NCBI GenBank assembly: GCA_030373505.1
Contig: JAUCYS010000001.1
Location: 62,001-126,000, forward strand
From: Parasphingorhabdus sp.
GTDB lineage: Bacteria; Pseudomonadota; Alphaproteobacteria; Sphingomonadales; Sphingomonadaceae
Direction of reading: 5' to 3'
DNA: 64,000 nt
Shown: one piece after another, positions 34,668-44,650 of the stretch
How the letters are laid out: each line of letters opens with the position of its first letter
Numbering within the stretch: position 1 is the stretch's first letter
The notes under the pieces: model-generated
Seen by the model: only the letters and a program-made list of their open reading frames with translations
Told to the model about the DNA's origin: nothing
The model's database searches: none
Program-made: the position numbers and the translations under genes

Positions 34668-34877
34668 TCAGTGCACCGTCCCGATTGTCTGATCGATCGA
34701 CAGCAGAATGCACAGCCGTTCCACCTGCCGCCATTTGCAATAATGGATATGGTTGCCCAGCGACCGGCTCTTGTCGGCGCGGTTGGCAGCCTCCAGGCCA
34801 GCTTCCTCGCCATAGTTGCTGATCAGCAGTTCGGCGGCGCTATAATGGGTGGAGTCAATGAACACGGGTAACAGCAT
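34668..34877 (-). CDS. small conserved hypothetical protein (69 aa)
   Basis: A 69-residue soluble protein with no motif I can name. The central GNHIHYCKWRQVER stretch and the ending IDQTIGTVH look familiar from small sphingomonad proteins of unknown function. AGGAGCC lies seven bases before the ATG at 34877, a strong site that argues that this is a true gene. It is isolated between two plus-strand genes. Confidence 0.72.
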   Translation of the reverse strand: MLLPVFIDSTHYSAAELLISNYGEEAGLEAANRADKSRSLGNHIHYCKWRQVERLCILLSIDQTIGTVH

Positions 34878-35039
34878 TTATGGCTCCTGTTTCGGGGAAG
34901 CTGATCCGCTTCCAACATGACCGGACGCCTAGAGGAGACGAGTGGAAATATGTTCAAAAGCTAGGGTTACCAATATGTTAACCATAAGTGCAACGGGAAG
35001 CTCTGGTCATCGGCAGGATTGTCGTTTAGGGCTTCAGCC

Positions 35040-35243
35040 ATGAATCCTGAACAGCCCGAACATGCTTCCAATTCTTCCAGCAACGGATCGCAGAACCGCA
35101 ATGGCGGCGGCGTATTTATCGCCATCGGTGCCATTGTCGGCGCGATTGGTGGCGGCCTGATGGGCCAGCCGTCCGCCGGCCTGCTGGCCGGACTGGCGCT
35201 GGGTGCCGTCGTTGCTCTGCTGATCTGGTGGCAGGGCCGCTGA
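35040..35243 (+). CDS. small membrane protein (67 aa)
   Basis: A 67-residue protein with a polar Asn/Ser/Gln-rich N terminus of about 24 residues and two hydrophobic Gly/Ala-rich helices (FIAIGAIVGAIGGGLMG; GLLAGLALGAVVALLIWW). The glycine zipper pattern suggests tight helix packing. ATG 35040 is preceded by an AGGG. No family recognised; it may be a short regulator or an envelope protein. Confidence 0.6.
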   Translation: MNPEQPEHASNSSSNGSQNRNGGGVFIAIGAIVGAIGGGLMGQPSAGLLAGLALGAVVALLIWWQGR

Positions 35244-35294
35244 CTATTTCAAAGCGCGCTTGTCAGGTCCTTTGACGCCACCTATTATCGCTTC

Positions 35295-36653
35295 ATGCTG
35301 AAACATATTAGAAACGTCGCGATTCTGCTCATCATCCTGGGGTTGGCCGCAGGATATTATTTCACTCGCGGCGACACCGCCCGCCTGCCGCTGGAGGCAA
35401 CCGAGGGCGTGGAACCGGCGCTGACCAACGTCCGCAAGGAAACATTCCCGACCATCAATATCGCGAAGGCGCAACCCTGGGGTGAAGAGGGCGGCCCGGT
35501 TGCCGCCGAAGGCCTTGTGGTGGAGCGCTTTGCCGAAGGTCTTGACCATCCGCGCACCATGTTCCGGCTGCCCAATGGCGATATTCTCATCGCCGAGACC
35601 AACAGTCCGCCAAGAACCAACAAGGGGATTGAAGGCTGGATCATGCGCAATCTGATGAGCAAGGCCGGCGCGGCGGGTGAATCCGCCAACCGCATCAGCC
35701 TGTTGCGCGACAGCGACAAGGACGGCACCGTCGACGAGAAATTCACCTTCCTCGACAATCTGAATTCGCCGTTCGGCATGGCACTGATCGATGACACGCT
35801 TTACGTCGCCAATACCGACGCGGTCTATGCCTATCCCTATGCGGAAGGAGATACGAAAATCACCGCCGAGGGCCGCAAGGTTGCCAATCTGAACGCCAAG
35901 GCGCCGAACAACCACTGGACCCGCGACCTGCTCGCCAGCAAGGACGGGGAATATCTGTACATCTCGGTCGGCTCGAACAGCAATATCGGCGAAAATGGCA
36001 TGGATATCGAGAAACAGCGCGCCGCCATCCTGCAGGTCGAGCTCGCAACCAACAAGAAAACCATCTATGCCGACGGCATGCGCAATCCGGTGGGCATGGC
36101 CTATCTGCCGGGTACCGACAAATTTTACACGGTGGTCAACGAGCGGGACATGCTGGGCAGCGACATGGTGCCCGACTATCTCACCGAAGTCCGCTGGGGC
36201 GCGCATTATGGCTGGCCCTGGCATTTCTGGGGCGGCTATGTCGACCCGCGGGTAGAGCCGAAAAATCTCGATCACCGCCAATATGAACGGCGTCCAGACT
36301 ATGCGCTCGGCGCGCATGTGGCGCCACTGGGCCTTGCCTTCACTCATGGCCAGGCGCTGGGCAAGCCCTTCGCAAGCGGCGCGGTGGTGGCGCGGCATGG
36401 CTCGTGGAACCGGCAACCGCTGGCGGGCTATGATGTGGTCTACGTTAACTTCAACCAGCGCGGAGAACCGGAAGGCAAGCCGGTCACCATCCTGAGCGGA
36501 TTTGTCGATGACGAGAAAGAGGCCCGCGGCCGCCCGACGATGGTCGCCTTTGACCAGACCGGCGCCTTGCTGGTGAGCGACGATGTCGGGGGAATCATCT
36601 GGCGGGTCTCGCGTAAGGGCGCAACCAAGCCCGACCTCGAAGCGAGGAAATAA
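35295..36653 (+). CDS. sorbosone/glucose dehydrogenase-like PQQ beta-propeller protein
   Basis: A 452-residue exported protein, anchored by one N-terminal helix (VAILLIILGLAAGYYF). The rest is a six-bladed propeller of the soluble glucose dehydrogenase/L-sorbosone dehydrogenase family; visible units are RFAEGLDHPRTMFRLPNGDI near the start, the central NRISLLRDSDKDGTVDEKFT (a calcium-like DxDxDG), and RNPVGMAYLPGT. A PQQ-dependent sugar oxidation in the periplasm is the usual guess, but many family members have no demonstrated substrate. It converges on the DUF815 ATPase, one base apart. Confidence 0.87.
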   Translation: MLKHIRNVAILLIILGLAAGYYFTRGDTARLPLEATEGVEPALTNVRKETFPTINIAKAQPWGEEGGPVAAEGLVVERFAEGLDHPRTMFRLPNGDILIAETNSPPRTNKGIEGWIMRNLMSKAGAAGESANRISLLRDSDKDGTVDEKFTFLDNLNSPFGMALIDDTLYVANTDAVYAYPYAEGDTKITAEGRKVANLNAKAPNNHWTRDLLASKDGEYLYISVGSNSNIGENGMDIEKQRAAILQVELATNKKTIYADGMRNPVGMAYLPGTDKFYTVVNERDMLGSDMVPDYLTEVRWGAHYGWPWHFWGGYVDPRVEPKNLDHRQYERRPDYALGAHVAPLGLAFTHGQALGKPFASGAVVARHGSWNRQPLAGYDVVYVNFNQRGEPEGKPVTILSGFVDDEKEARGRPTMVAFDQTGALLVSDDVGGIIWRVSRKGATKPDLEARK

Positions 36654-36654
36654 T

Positions 36655-37485
36655 CTAGGCCAGAGGCTTTCCGGCGCGCCCGGCCAGTTCGACAATATAT
36701 TGCCAAGCCACCCGGCCGGACCGGCTGCCGCGCTGCCTGGCCCAGAGCAGGGCATCGTCGCGGTCGAAGTCCAGGCCGTGGGCGTCCGCATAGCGGATGA
36801 TCATCGCCAGATAGTCGTCCTGCGATGCGGCATGAAAGCCGAGGCGCAGCCCGAAGCGATCCGAAAGCGCCAGTTGGTCATCGACCGCGTCGCGCGGATT
36901 GATCGGATCATCCTGCTCGCTCATTTGGCGTGACACGATATGGCGGCGGTTTGAGGTGACATAGAGGCGGACATTGGCTGGCCGTTCGCTGGTACCGCCT
37001 TCCAGCATCGAACGAAGCAGACGTGGCTCGGCACTGCCTTCGCTGAAGCCAATATCGTCGATGAAAATCACAAAGCTGCGCGGCACGGCGGCCAGCATTT
37101 CGAACAATTCCGGCAGTTTCTCAAGCTGGTCCGACGGGGCCTCGACCAGAGCGATATCTTCCCCTCTGGCCTGCAAGGCCCGGACCACGGATTTGGAAAG
37201 GGCGGATTTCCCCATGCCGCGAGAACCCCAGAGCAGCACGTCATGCGCCGGATGCCCCTTGGCGTGGCGGCTGCTGTTGTCGAGCACGCGTGCCTTCTGC
37301 TGGTCGATGCCGGTGAGCAGGTCGATGTCTATCGGATGGAACGGCGCGACCGCCTTGAGTCCCCGTCCATTCCACACGAACGCTTCTCCCGATGCCAGAT
37401 TGACCGGCGGGGCCGCTGGCGGCACCAGCCGCTCGAGCGCATCGGCGATGCGGCTCAGGACATCGTCATTGGCGTGGCCGGTCAT
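36655..37485 (-). CDS. DUF815 AAA-type ATPase
   Basis: A 276-residue ATP-binding protein. The Walker A motif is GSRGMGKS, Walker B is FVIFIDDIGF, and the arginine-rich second half (YVTSNRRHIVSR) resembles sensor 1 and 2 regions. DUF815 proteins are common in Proteobacteria but their role is not established; the AAA core suggests a remodelling activity. It lies two bases behind the acyl-CoA dehydrogenase gene in the same direction, so the two are co-transcribed. Confidence 0.88.
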   Translation of the reverse strand: MTGHANDDVLSRIADALERLVPPAAPPVNLASGEAFVWNGRGLKAVAPFHPIDIDLLTGIDQQKARVLDNSSRHAKGHPAHDVLLWGSRGMGKSALSKSVVRALQARGEDIALVEAPSDQLEKLPELFEMLAAVPRSFVIFIDDIGFSEGSAEPRLLRSMLEGGTSERPANVRLYVTSNRRHIVSRQMSEQDDPINPRDAVDDQLALSDRFGLRLGFHAASQDDYLAMIIRYADAHGLDFDRDDALLWARQRGSRSGRVAWQYIVELAGRAGKPLA

Positions 37486-37487
37486 GA

Positions 37488-39239
37488 TCAGCCAGCCAGT
37501 TCGGCGCTGTCGAGGCGATACAGGATATCGGCTCCGCCCATGGCAGCGGCCTTCAGGCCGAGCGCTTCGGGGACCAGATGATCGAGATAATAGCGGGTGG
37601 TGACCAGTTTCGCCTTGAGAAAAGCATCGTCGCCGTCCGCGAGTTCGGCGCTGGCAATCCGGTGCTGCTTCTGCATCAGCATGCCGCAGGTGGCCGTCGC
37701 CAGCATCGTCATGAGCGGATAGCTTCCCGCCAGCCGGTCATCGATCGACGCATCACCGCTTGCCATCCACTGCCGGATCTCTTCACAGGCTTGAGCGAGG
37801 GCCATCAGACTGCTGCCGTCCTCGGCTTCGGCGCGGATTTCGGCGACGAATTGCTGCATCGCCTCGCCACCATCAAGGCCCAGCTTGCGGCCGACCAGAT
37901 CGGCGGCCTGGATACCGTTGGTACCTTCATAAATTGGCGCGATCCGCGCATCGCGGAAATGCTGGCCGGCTCCGGTTTCCTCGATGAAGCCCATGCCGCC
38001 ATGGACCTGCACGCCGATCGACGCCACTTCGTTGCCGATATCGGTGCCATAGCCCTTGATCAGCGGCGTCAGGATTTCGGCGCGCGACTTGGCGCCCTCG
38101 ATGCCCAACGTGGCGCGATCGACGCTTGACGAGGCATAATAGAGCAGGGCGCGGGCGGCCTGGGTCAGCGCCTTGGAGCGGAGCAGCATCCGGCGCACGT
38201 CGGGGTGCTCGATGATCGGTACCGGCGCCTTGTCGCCGCTGCCGGCGCGCGCCGACTGGATGCGCTCCATCGCGAAGCGGCTGGCCTGCTGGGTGGCGCG
38301 CTCGGCGATCTGGACGCCCTGCGAGCCGACGTTGATGCGGGCGTTGTTCATCATCGTGAACATCGCTTTCATGCCGCCAAATTCGCCGCCAATCATCTCG
38401 CCGATGCACTCGCCCTGCTCGCCATAGGCCATGACGCAGGTCGGTGAGGCGTGGATGCCGATCTTGTGCTCGATCGAGACGCAGGTCACATCATTGGGCG
38501 CACCGGCCTTGCCGTCCGCATCCAGATGAAATTTCGGGACGATGAACAGCGAAATGCCGCGGGTTCCCTCAGGCGCACCCGGTGTGCGGGCCAGCACCAG
38601 GTGGATAATATTGTCGGTCAGATCATGTTCGCCGAAGGTGATATAGATTTTCTGCCCCTTGATCCGGTATTTGCCGACATGCTCGCCTTCGCTGATCGGT
38701 TCGGCGGTTGAGCGCAGCGCGCCGACATCGGATCCGGCCTGGGGCTCGGTCAGGTTCATCGTCCCGGTCCAGGCGCCGGAAATCAGATTGGGCAGATATC
38801 TGGCCTTCTGTTCGTCGGAGCCATGGACATGGATCGCCTCGATCGCACCGAAGCTGAGCATCGGGCAGAGCGTGAAGGCAAAATTGGCGGCACCGCAGGT
38901 TTCCAGGATCAGTGCGGATAGCGAATAGGGCAGGTCTTGGCCGCCAAACTCTTCCGGACCGTCGATCGAGGCCCAGCCGCCCTCCACGAAATGGGCATAG
39001 GCTTGCTTGTAGCCCGCTGGCAGGGTGACCTTGCCGTCGCGCCATTGCGCGCCTTCGGTGTCGCCGATCCGGTTGAGGGGAGCAAATTCGCCTTCGGCAA
39101 ACTGGCCGATTCCTTCAACAATCGCCTCGACCATATCTTCGCTGGCACCGGCAAAGCGGTCATGGCTGGCCAGTTCGCCGATATCGGCAATATGTTTGAG
39201 GACGAAATTCTGTTCGCGACCGGGGGCTGTAAAGCTCAT
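37488..39239 (-). CDS. acyl-CoA dehydrogenase
   Basis: A 583-residue flavoprotein that introduces the 2,3-double bond in acyl-CoA during beta-oxidation. It has the two conserved acyl-CoA dehydrogenase segments (GTMNLTEPQAGSDVGALRS for FAD binding; GGMGFIEETGAGQHFRDARI late), the IYEGTNGIQA motif that holds the catalytic Glu, and a long C-terminal extension typical of the large (about 590-residue) subfamily. ATG 39239 gives the normal N terminus. Chain-length preference is not predictable. Confidence 0.93.
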   Translation of the reverse strand: MSFTAPGREQNFVLKHIADIGELASHDRFAGASEDMVEAIVEGIGQFAEGEFAPLNRIGDTEGAQWRDGKVTLPAGYKQAYAHFVEGGWASIDGPEEFGGQDLPYSLSALILETCGAANFAFTLCPMLSFGAIEAIHVHGSDEQKARYLPNLISGAWTGTMNLTEPQAGSDVGALRSTAEPISEGEHVGKYRIKGQKIYITFGEHDLTDNIIHLVLARTPGAPEGTRGISLFIVPKFHLDADGKAGAPNDVTCVSIEHKIGIHASPTCVMAYGEQGECIGEMIGGEFGGMKAMFTMMNNARINVGSQGVQIAERATQQASRFAMERIQSARAGSGDKAPVPIIEHPDVRRMLLRSKALTQAARALLYYASSSVDRATLGIEGAKSRAEILTPLIKGYGTDIGNEVASIGVQVHGGMGFIEETGAGQHFRDARIAPIYEGTNGIQAADLVGRKLGLDGGEAMQQFVAEIRAEAEDGSSLMALAQACEEIRQWMASGDASIDDRLAGSYPLMTMLATATCGMLMQKQHRIASAELADGDDAFLKAKLVTTRYYLDHLVPEALGLKAAAMGGADILYRLDSAELAG

Positions 39240-39291
39240 GAAATTGCTATCCGTTGTTGCCTGAATTTGCGCTGGCCTATAGCGCAGGGTC

Positions 39292-40251
39292 ATGTCCGGC
39301 TCAAATGATCATATTGGCGCAGCAGCCCGTCGCTACGGCAAGGCGACGCTTGCAGAGGCCGTCGCGCGCTTGCGCGATGGTGGGCTGGTCGCGGTGCCGA
39401 CGGAAACCGTCTACGGCCTGGCTGCCGATTCGACCGATGCGGCGGCTGTCGCCGAGATTTACCGGGCCAAGGGGCGGCCGGATTTCAATCCGCTGATTGT
39501 TCATGTCTCCGATCTCGATACCGCCCGGACGCTCGGGCAGTTCAATGAACGCGCCGCCGGTTTCGCCGCAGCGTTCTGGCCGGGACCCCTGACGCTAGTC
39601 GTCCCCAAAACCGAAGACTGTCCGGTGACGGCAGCGGTAACCGCCGGTCTCGATACGATCGCGCTGCGGGTTCCTGCCCATCCAGTGATGCGCGAATTGC
39701 TGCAGGTTTCCGGTCTGTTTCTGGCCGCGCCGTCCGCCAATCGCAGCGGCGGGATCAGTCCGACCACGGCAGATCATGTGACCCGCAGTCTCGGCAAGGC
39801 CGTGCCGCTGATTCTCGACGGCGGCCCTTGTGAACGTGGCATTGAATCGAGCATTGTCGCGATCGACGGCGATGATTACAGGATCTTGCGGCCCGGTCCG
39901 GTGACGGCCGCGCAGCTGGAAACTATTGCCGGCAAGCCGCCGGCGACGGCGCGCATCGGCAAGATTGAGGCGCCCGGCCAGCTGGCTTCACATTATGCGC
40001 CTGCCAAGCCGGTTCGGCTCGGCGCGCAAACAGCCATGGCGGATGAATATCATATCGGCTTTGGCCCGGTTGCCGGGGATATGAACCTGTCCGAAGACTC
40101 CGATCTGGCAGAAGCAGCAAGTTTGCTGTTTGCCGCGCTTCACGACGCGGACGCGAGCGACAGGCTGAGGATTGCCGTCGCGCCGATCCCGGAGACCGAA
40201 ATCGGACTGGCGCTCAACGACCGCCTGCGCCGCGCGGCTTCGCCGAAATAG
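39292..40251 (+). CDS. tsaC: L-threonylcarbamoyladenylate synthase
   Basis: Makes the threonylcarbamoyl-AMP intermediate for t6A modification of ANN-decoding tRNAs. The 319-residue form has the N-terminal YrdC/Sua5 domain (ETVYGLAADST, KGRPDFNPLIVHV, SANRSGGISPT) followed by a Sua5 C-terminal domain of about 110 residues, so it is the long Sua5 type. It is divergent from the acyl-CoA dehydrogenase gene with a 52-base gap. Confidence 0.94.
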   Translation: MSGSNDHIGAAARRYGKATLAEAVARLRDGGLVAVPTETVYGLAADSTDAAAVAEIYRAKGRPDFNPLIVHVSDLDTARTLGQFNERAAGFAAAFWPGPLTLVVPKTEDCPVTAAVTAGLDTIALRVPAHPVMRELLQVSGLFLAAPSANRSGGISPTTADHVTRSLGKAVPLILDGGPCERGIESSIVAIDGDDYRILRPGPVTAAQLETIAGKPPATARIGKIEAPGQLASHYAPAKPVRLGAQTAMADEYHIGFGPVAGDMNLSEDSDLAEAASLLFAALHDADASDRLRIAVAPIPETEIGLALNDRLRRAASPK

Positions 40252-40312
40252 CCTGTCTGTCCAAAATCAGCCTCGCCTGAACTGGCGCGTCGTATCTGAA
40301 CGGCTGGCTTGG

Positions 40313-40324
40313 CCGACCGGTCGG
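40313..40324. promoter_or_regulatory. palindrome upstream of the RND efflux operon
   Basis: CCGACCGGTCGG is a perfect 12-base palindrome 134 bases before the adaptor-protein start. Repressors of RND efflux operons often bind such sites; no regulator gene lies next to it, so any repressor would be encoded elsewhere. Confidence 0.35.
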
Positions 40325-40457
40325 AACCCGCCCTGTGGTAACTGACACTTTAATAACACAGTCGCGGACAAGGTTGTAACAATCCGCTCCCTTCGGTTTT
40401 CTTTTGCAATTTTCTGTTGGTCAACGCCCGGTTGTGACTTTAGACAAGGATTCAGGG

Positions 40458-41525
40458 GTGGAAACGCGCGATATGACGCTTGGCAGAACGATAATATCGA
40501 TTTTGACCGGTCTGGTTTTTTTAACCGGGTGCAGTTCGAGCGAATCGAAATCCAGACCCGATCCCGACGAGCCGATTCCCGCTGCGGTTTCCGTGGTCCA
40601 GCCGTCCGGAGAAAATGAAATACTGACTGCCGCTGGTACGGTGCGTTTGCGCCGCGAAACGGCGCTGGGCTTCACGACACCCGGCAAGGTTGCCTCGGTC
40701 CGCTATGAAGAGGGCGACAGGGTCAAGCGGGGTGCGCTTCTGGCCGCTCTGGATTCGAGCACCGTGGCGGCGGATCTCAGTGCGGCGCGCGCCGAGCGCG
40801 ACCGGGCGGCGGCAGAATATGCCCGCGTCGAGAAATTGTACAAGGATGGCTGGGTCACGAAATCCCGGCTGGAGCAGGCGGAGGCGGCCGCCCGGGCGGC
40901 CCGGGCGCAGGTGGAATCCGCCGGATTTGCCAGTCGGACATCGCTGATCCATGCGCCCAGCAACGGGATTTTGCTGACGCGCAATATTGATGCCGGGCAG
41001 ATCGTGGCAGCGGGCGAGACCGCGCTGGTGCTTGGAGAGATCGACAAGGGTTACGTCCTGCGGGTGCCGATGACCGACCGCGATGCGTCCCGCTTGCGGG
41101 TTGGTATGCCGGCTGTCGTCCGCGTTGGCGGGGCTGATACCGATCCCATCCGCGCGGTGGTCAGCGAAAAGGATGGCCGGGCGGATCAGCGAACCGGCGC
41201 GTTCGAGGTCAGCTTCAGCCTTCCCGCCAGTGACCGGCTGCGCTCCGGTCAACTGGGCAGCGTCGAGGTCGCAGTGTCGCGCGATCGTTCAGACAGCTTC
41301 GCCGTGCCCGCCAATGCCATATTCGGCGTCCGCGCCGGTGAGGGGCTGGTTTATATCGTCGATGACAAAAATCGCGTGAAGCAGCGCAACGTCCAGATCG
41401 GCAAGCTGAACGACAAAAGTCTCGAGATTCTTGCCGGCCTGTCGGAGGGAGACGTGATTGTCACGCGCGGGATCGAAAAGCTTCGGGATGGCGATGTGAT
41501 AAAGCCGATCCGGGTTGCAAAGTGA
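40458..41525 (+). CDS. RND efflux periplasmic adaptor, lipoprotein
   Basis: Membrane-fusion protein of about 355 residues that bridges an inner-membrane RND pump to an outer-membrane channel. It has a lipoprotein signal (LVFLTGCSSS), a barrel-sandwich domain with the long coiled hairpin (AAYARVEKLYKDGWVTKSRL), and beta-barrel segments. GTG 40458 is placed seven bases after AAGGA and is preferred; ATG 40473 is the alternative. The permease gene follows 36 bases on; no outer-membrane channel gene is nearby. Confidence 0.9.
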   Translation: METRDMTLGRTIISILTGLVFLTGCSSSESKSRPDPDEPIPAAVSVVQPSGENEILTAAGTVRLRRETALGFTTPGKVASVRYEEGDRVKRGALLAALDSSTVAADLSAARAERDRAAAEYARVEKLYKDGWVTKSRLEQAEAAARAARAQVESAGFASRTSLIHAPSNGILLTRNIDAGQIVAAGETALVLGEIDKGYVLRVPMTDRDASRLRVGMPAVVRVGGADTDPIRAVVSEKDGRADQRTGAFEVSFSLPASDRLRSGQLGSVEVAVSRDRSDSFAVPANAIFGVRAGEGLVYIVDDKNRVKQRNVQIGKLNDKSLEILAGLSEGDVIVTRGIEKLRDGDVIKPIRVAK

Positions 41526-41561
41526 CGGATTCGGCCAAGCAAGAGGATCGTCCGCGCTGAT

Positions 41562-44500
41562 ATGCTTGCCCGGTTCGTAATATCCCGCTGGCAACTCAGT
41601 CTCGTGCTCTTCGCCTTGCTGGCGATGCTGGGCATTTCTGCGCTGGTCAATATTCCCAAGGCTGTGGATGCCCATTTCCCGATCCCGGCGGTCAACATCA
41701 TTGCCATTCAGCCGGGGGCGGATGCGAAGGAAATGGAAGAGACGGTTGCCAAGCCGATCGAAGAGATCGTCCAGGGGCTGGATGACATTGTCAAAGTGCA
41801 GTCGACAAGCACCGACGGCGGTACGATCATCCATGTCGAATTCAGCGAATGGTCCGGAGATGTTGACGGCTATTATGACGATGTGGTGCGGGCGGTATCC
41901 GCGATACGGGACCGGTTGCCCGCGGGCCTGCAGCGGCTTGATTTTCGGAAGATCCGGACCACGGAAGCGGCCGTCATGCAGGTCGCGCTGGTCAGTGAAA
42001 ATGCGTCCTGGCGGCGGATGGAAAAATATGCGGATGATATGGCGGACGTGTTCATGCGGAACCCCGGCGTTCGAGAATCGCGGATTTTTGGACTGCCGCA
42101 ACCCGAGGTCAGCGTCGAAGTCGATGCCCAGAAGCTCTCCGAACTGCGGGTTCCGGCGAGCACTGTTGCCGACGCAGTACGGCAGGGCGGAACGGAATTG
42201 CCTGGCGGTGCGGTGCAGAGCGGGGAGCGGCGGCTCAATGTCGAGGCCGGTGGTGCCTATCGGGAACTGGATGCGATAAGCGGCCTGCCGCTGCGGGCCT
42301 CCGATGGATCGCTTTTGACCGTGGGCGATGTTGCAAAGGTCAAATGGGGCGCCGAAGAGCAGATCTATCGTGCCCGTCACAACGGGAAGCGCGCCGTTTT
42401 CCTGACCGTGACGCAAAAGGACGGGGTGGATGTGACCCGGCTCAAAAAGCAGCTGGACAGCGAGTTGGAGCGGCAGCAATCGATTCTGCCGCCGGACATC
42501 AAGCTGGTGATGCAGTTCGACCAGAGCCGGGATGTGCAGCGGCGCTTGAACGAACTCACCCGTGATTTCACCATCGCGATTGTGCTGGTTGTGTTTACCC
42601 TGCTGCCGCTGGGCTTGCGGTCATCCGCCATCGTGATGATTTCGATCCCGCTGTCCTTGGCGTCGGGTCTGCTGGTGCTTTATGCCGCCGGCTTCAACAT
42701 GAGCCAGCTTTCGATCGCCGGCTTTATCGTTGCACTCGGCCTGCTGGTAGACGACAGCATCGTGGTAACGGAAAATATCGCACGACATCTGCGCATGGGC
42801 AAGACGCGGACCCAGGCTGCCATCGATGCCACGCTCGAGATCAGGGCTGCGGTCATCGGCTCGACATTCGTGCTGGTCTTTGCCTTTGTCCCCCTGCTGT
42901 TTCTGCCCGGCGGCGCTGGGTCCTATACGCGGTCCTTTTTCGTCGCGATTATCGCGACCGTGATTGCCTCGCTGCTGATTTCCCTGTCGCTTATCCCGTT
43001 TCTCGCCAGTCGAATCCTGCGGCGGGACGAGAATCCGGAAGGCAATGCCGCGCTGCGCTGGGTCAATGACAAGATCCAGCGCTTCTACCGGCCTTTCTTG
43101 CATATATCGCTGGACGCACCGGCGAGCACCGTCGGCCTGGCGATGGTCCTGTGCCTGTCCGCTTTCGCGCTGGTGCCGGTACTGGGCTTCTCGCTGTTCC
43201 CGTTCGCCGACGCTCCCTATTTTCGCGTATCGGTCGAGTCCGAGCAGGGGAGCAGTCTCGACCGCACCGACCGGATTGTTTCCGAGGTCACCAAGATTCT
43301 GGAGACCGAGCCGAGCATAAAGGTGCGGGCTGAAAATATCGGCAACGGCAATCCCCAGGTGTTTTACAATGTCGGGCCAAGGGCCGAGCGGGTCAATTAT
43401 GGCGAGGTCCTGGCGGTGCTGGACGAGTGGGATACAATCGAAGGCCCGAAAATGATCGACCGGTTGCGCCGGCAGCTGGATCAAATCGCCGGTGCCCGTG
43501 TGAAAATCGAACTCTTCCAGAACGGGACCCCTGTCGAAGCGCCAATCGTTATTCGCGTTTCAGGGCCGGAACTGGACAAGCTCAAGCAACTGTCCGGCAC
43601 GGTCGCTGACGTGTTGCGGCAAACGCCCGGTGCGCGGGACATTGTCAACCCGGTGGAAACCGACAAGGTGGACCTGGATATTGGTCTGGACGAACAGAAG
43701 GCGGCATTGCTCAATATCCCATCGGGTGAACCGCGCCGGGCCATCCGGCTGGCGTTAAGCGGTGAGCGGTCGGCCTCTTTTCGGGACGAGGAAGGGGATG
43801 ATTATCCGGTCGTCGTCCGTTTCCCGTTTGAAAACAACTTGCCGATATCGGTGCTGGACAAGGTCTATGTTGCCACGCGCTCTGGCGATCCGGTGCCGCT
43901 TGCGCAAATAACCAGTCCCCAATTGATCAATGTTTCACCGCAAATCCAGCGTTACCAGCTGCAGCGTTCCGTGCTGGTGACAGCCCAGGTGGATTTTGGC
44001 GAGATCCCGTCGACGATCACCAATCGTGCCGTAGAGAAACTGGAGACGATCGACTTCCCCGAGGGCTATCAATGGTCGATTGGGGGCGAATCCGAGGCGA
44101 TCGGGGACACATTTGGTGACTTTGGCCCGCTGATTCTCACTGCGATCATGCTGATTTTCGCGATTCTCGTGGCCGAGTTCCGGCGGTTTCGCGAGACGAT
44201 CGTCGTGGCCGGTGTCATCCCTCTTGGCACCTTTGGCGGGCTGCTGGCGCTGCTTGTCACCGGCAATTCGCTGAGTGTCATGGCGATCATCGGCTTTATC
44301 GCGCTGATCGGTATCGAGATCAAAAATTCGATCCTGCTGGTCGACTTCACGACGCAATTGCGCGCCCAGGGCATGGGTTTGCGCGAAGCGATCGAGAAAG
44401 CGGGCGAGGTCCGTTTCCTGCCGGTGCTTCTCACTTCGATCACCGCAATTGGCGGTCTGACGCCGCTCGCCTTCTGGGGCGGCGCGCTCTACGCACCACT

Positions 44501-44639
44501 GGCTGCCATCATTATCGGGGGTCTGATCAGTTCGACCCTCTTGTCTCGCGTGGTCACACCCGCCATGTATCTTCTGGTCGCACGACGCGATGATGCGAAC
44601 AGCGATGTAAAGAACGGAGGCGATGCCGCCACCGCATAA
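41562..44639 (+). CDS. RND efflux permease
   Basis: A 1025-residue proton-driven pump with the AcrB-like layout: an N-terminal helix, a large periplasmic loop, five helices, a second loop and five helices. The motif LGLLVDDSIVVTENIARHL in the fourth-helix region contains the acidic pair of the proton relay. It belongs to the HAE1/CzcA-type exporters; the cargo (drug, dye or metal) is not decided by sequence alone. It follows the adaptor gene and precedes msrA by eleven bases. Confidence 0.93.
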   Translation: MLARFVISRWQLSLVLFALLAMLGISALVNIPKAVDAHFPIPAVNIIAIQPGADAKEMEETVAKPIEEIVQGLDDIVKVQSTSTDGGTIIHVEFSEWSGDVDGYYDDVVRAVSAIRDRLPAGLQRLDFRKIRTTEAAVMQVALVSENASWRRMEKYADDMADVFMRNPGVRESRIFGLPQPEVSVEVDAQKLSELRVPASTVADAVRQGGTELPGGAVQSGERRLNVEAGGAYRELDAISGLPLRASDGSLLTVGDVAKVKWGAEEQIYRARHNGKRAVFLTVTQKDGVDVTRLKKQLDSELERQQSILPPDIKLVMQFDQSRDVQRRLNELTRDFTIAIVLVVFTLLPLGLRSSAIVMISIPLSLASGLLVLYAAGFNMSQLSIAGFIVALGLLVDDSIVVTENIARHLRMGKTRTQAAIDATLEIRAAVIGSTFVLVFAFVPLLFLPGGAGSYTRSFFVAIIATVIASLLISLSLIPFLASRILRRDENPEGNAALRWVNDKIQRFYRPFLHISLDAPASTVGLAMVLCLSAFALVPVLGFSLFPFADAPYFRVSVESEQGSSLDRTDRIVSEVTKILETEPSIKVRAENIGNGNPQVFYNVGPRAERVNYGEVLAVLDEWDTIEGPKMIDRLRRQLDQIAGARVKIELFQNGTPVEAPIVIRVSGPELDKLKQLSGTVADVLRQTPGARDIVNPVETDKVDLDIGLDEQKAALLNIPSGEPRRAIRLALSGERSASFRDEEGDDYPVVVRFPFENNLPISVLDKVYVATRSGDPVPLAQITSPQLINVSPQIQRYQLQRSVLVTAQVDFGEIPSTITNRAVEKLETIDFPEGYQWSIGGESEAIGDTFGDFGPLILTAIMLIFAILVAEFRRFRETIVVAGVIPLGTFGGLLALLVTGNSLSVMAIIGFIALIGIEIKNSILLVDFTTQLRAQGMGLREAIEKAGEVRFLPVLLTSITAIGGLTPLAFWGGALYAPLAAIIIGGLISSTLLSRVVTPAMYLLVARRDDANSDVKNGGDAATA

Positions 44640-44650
44640 AAGGAGTGTCT

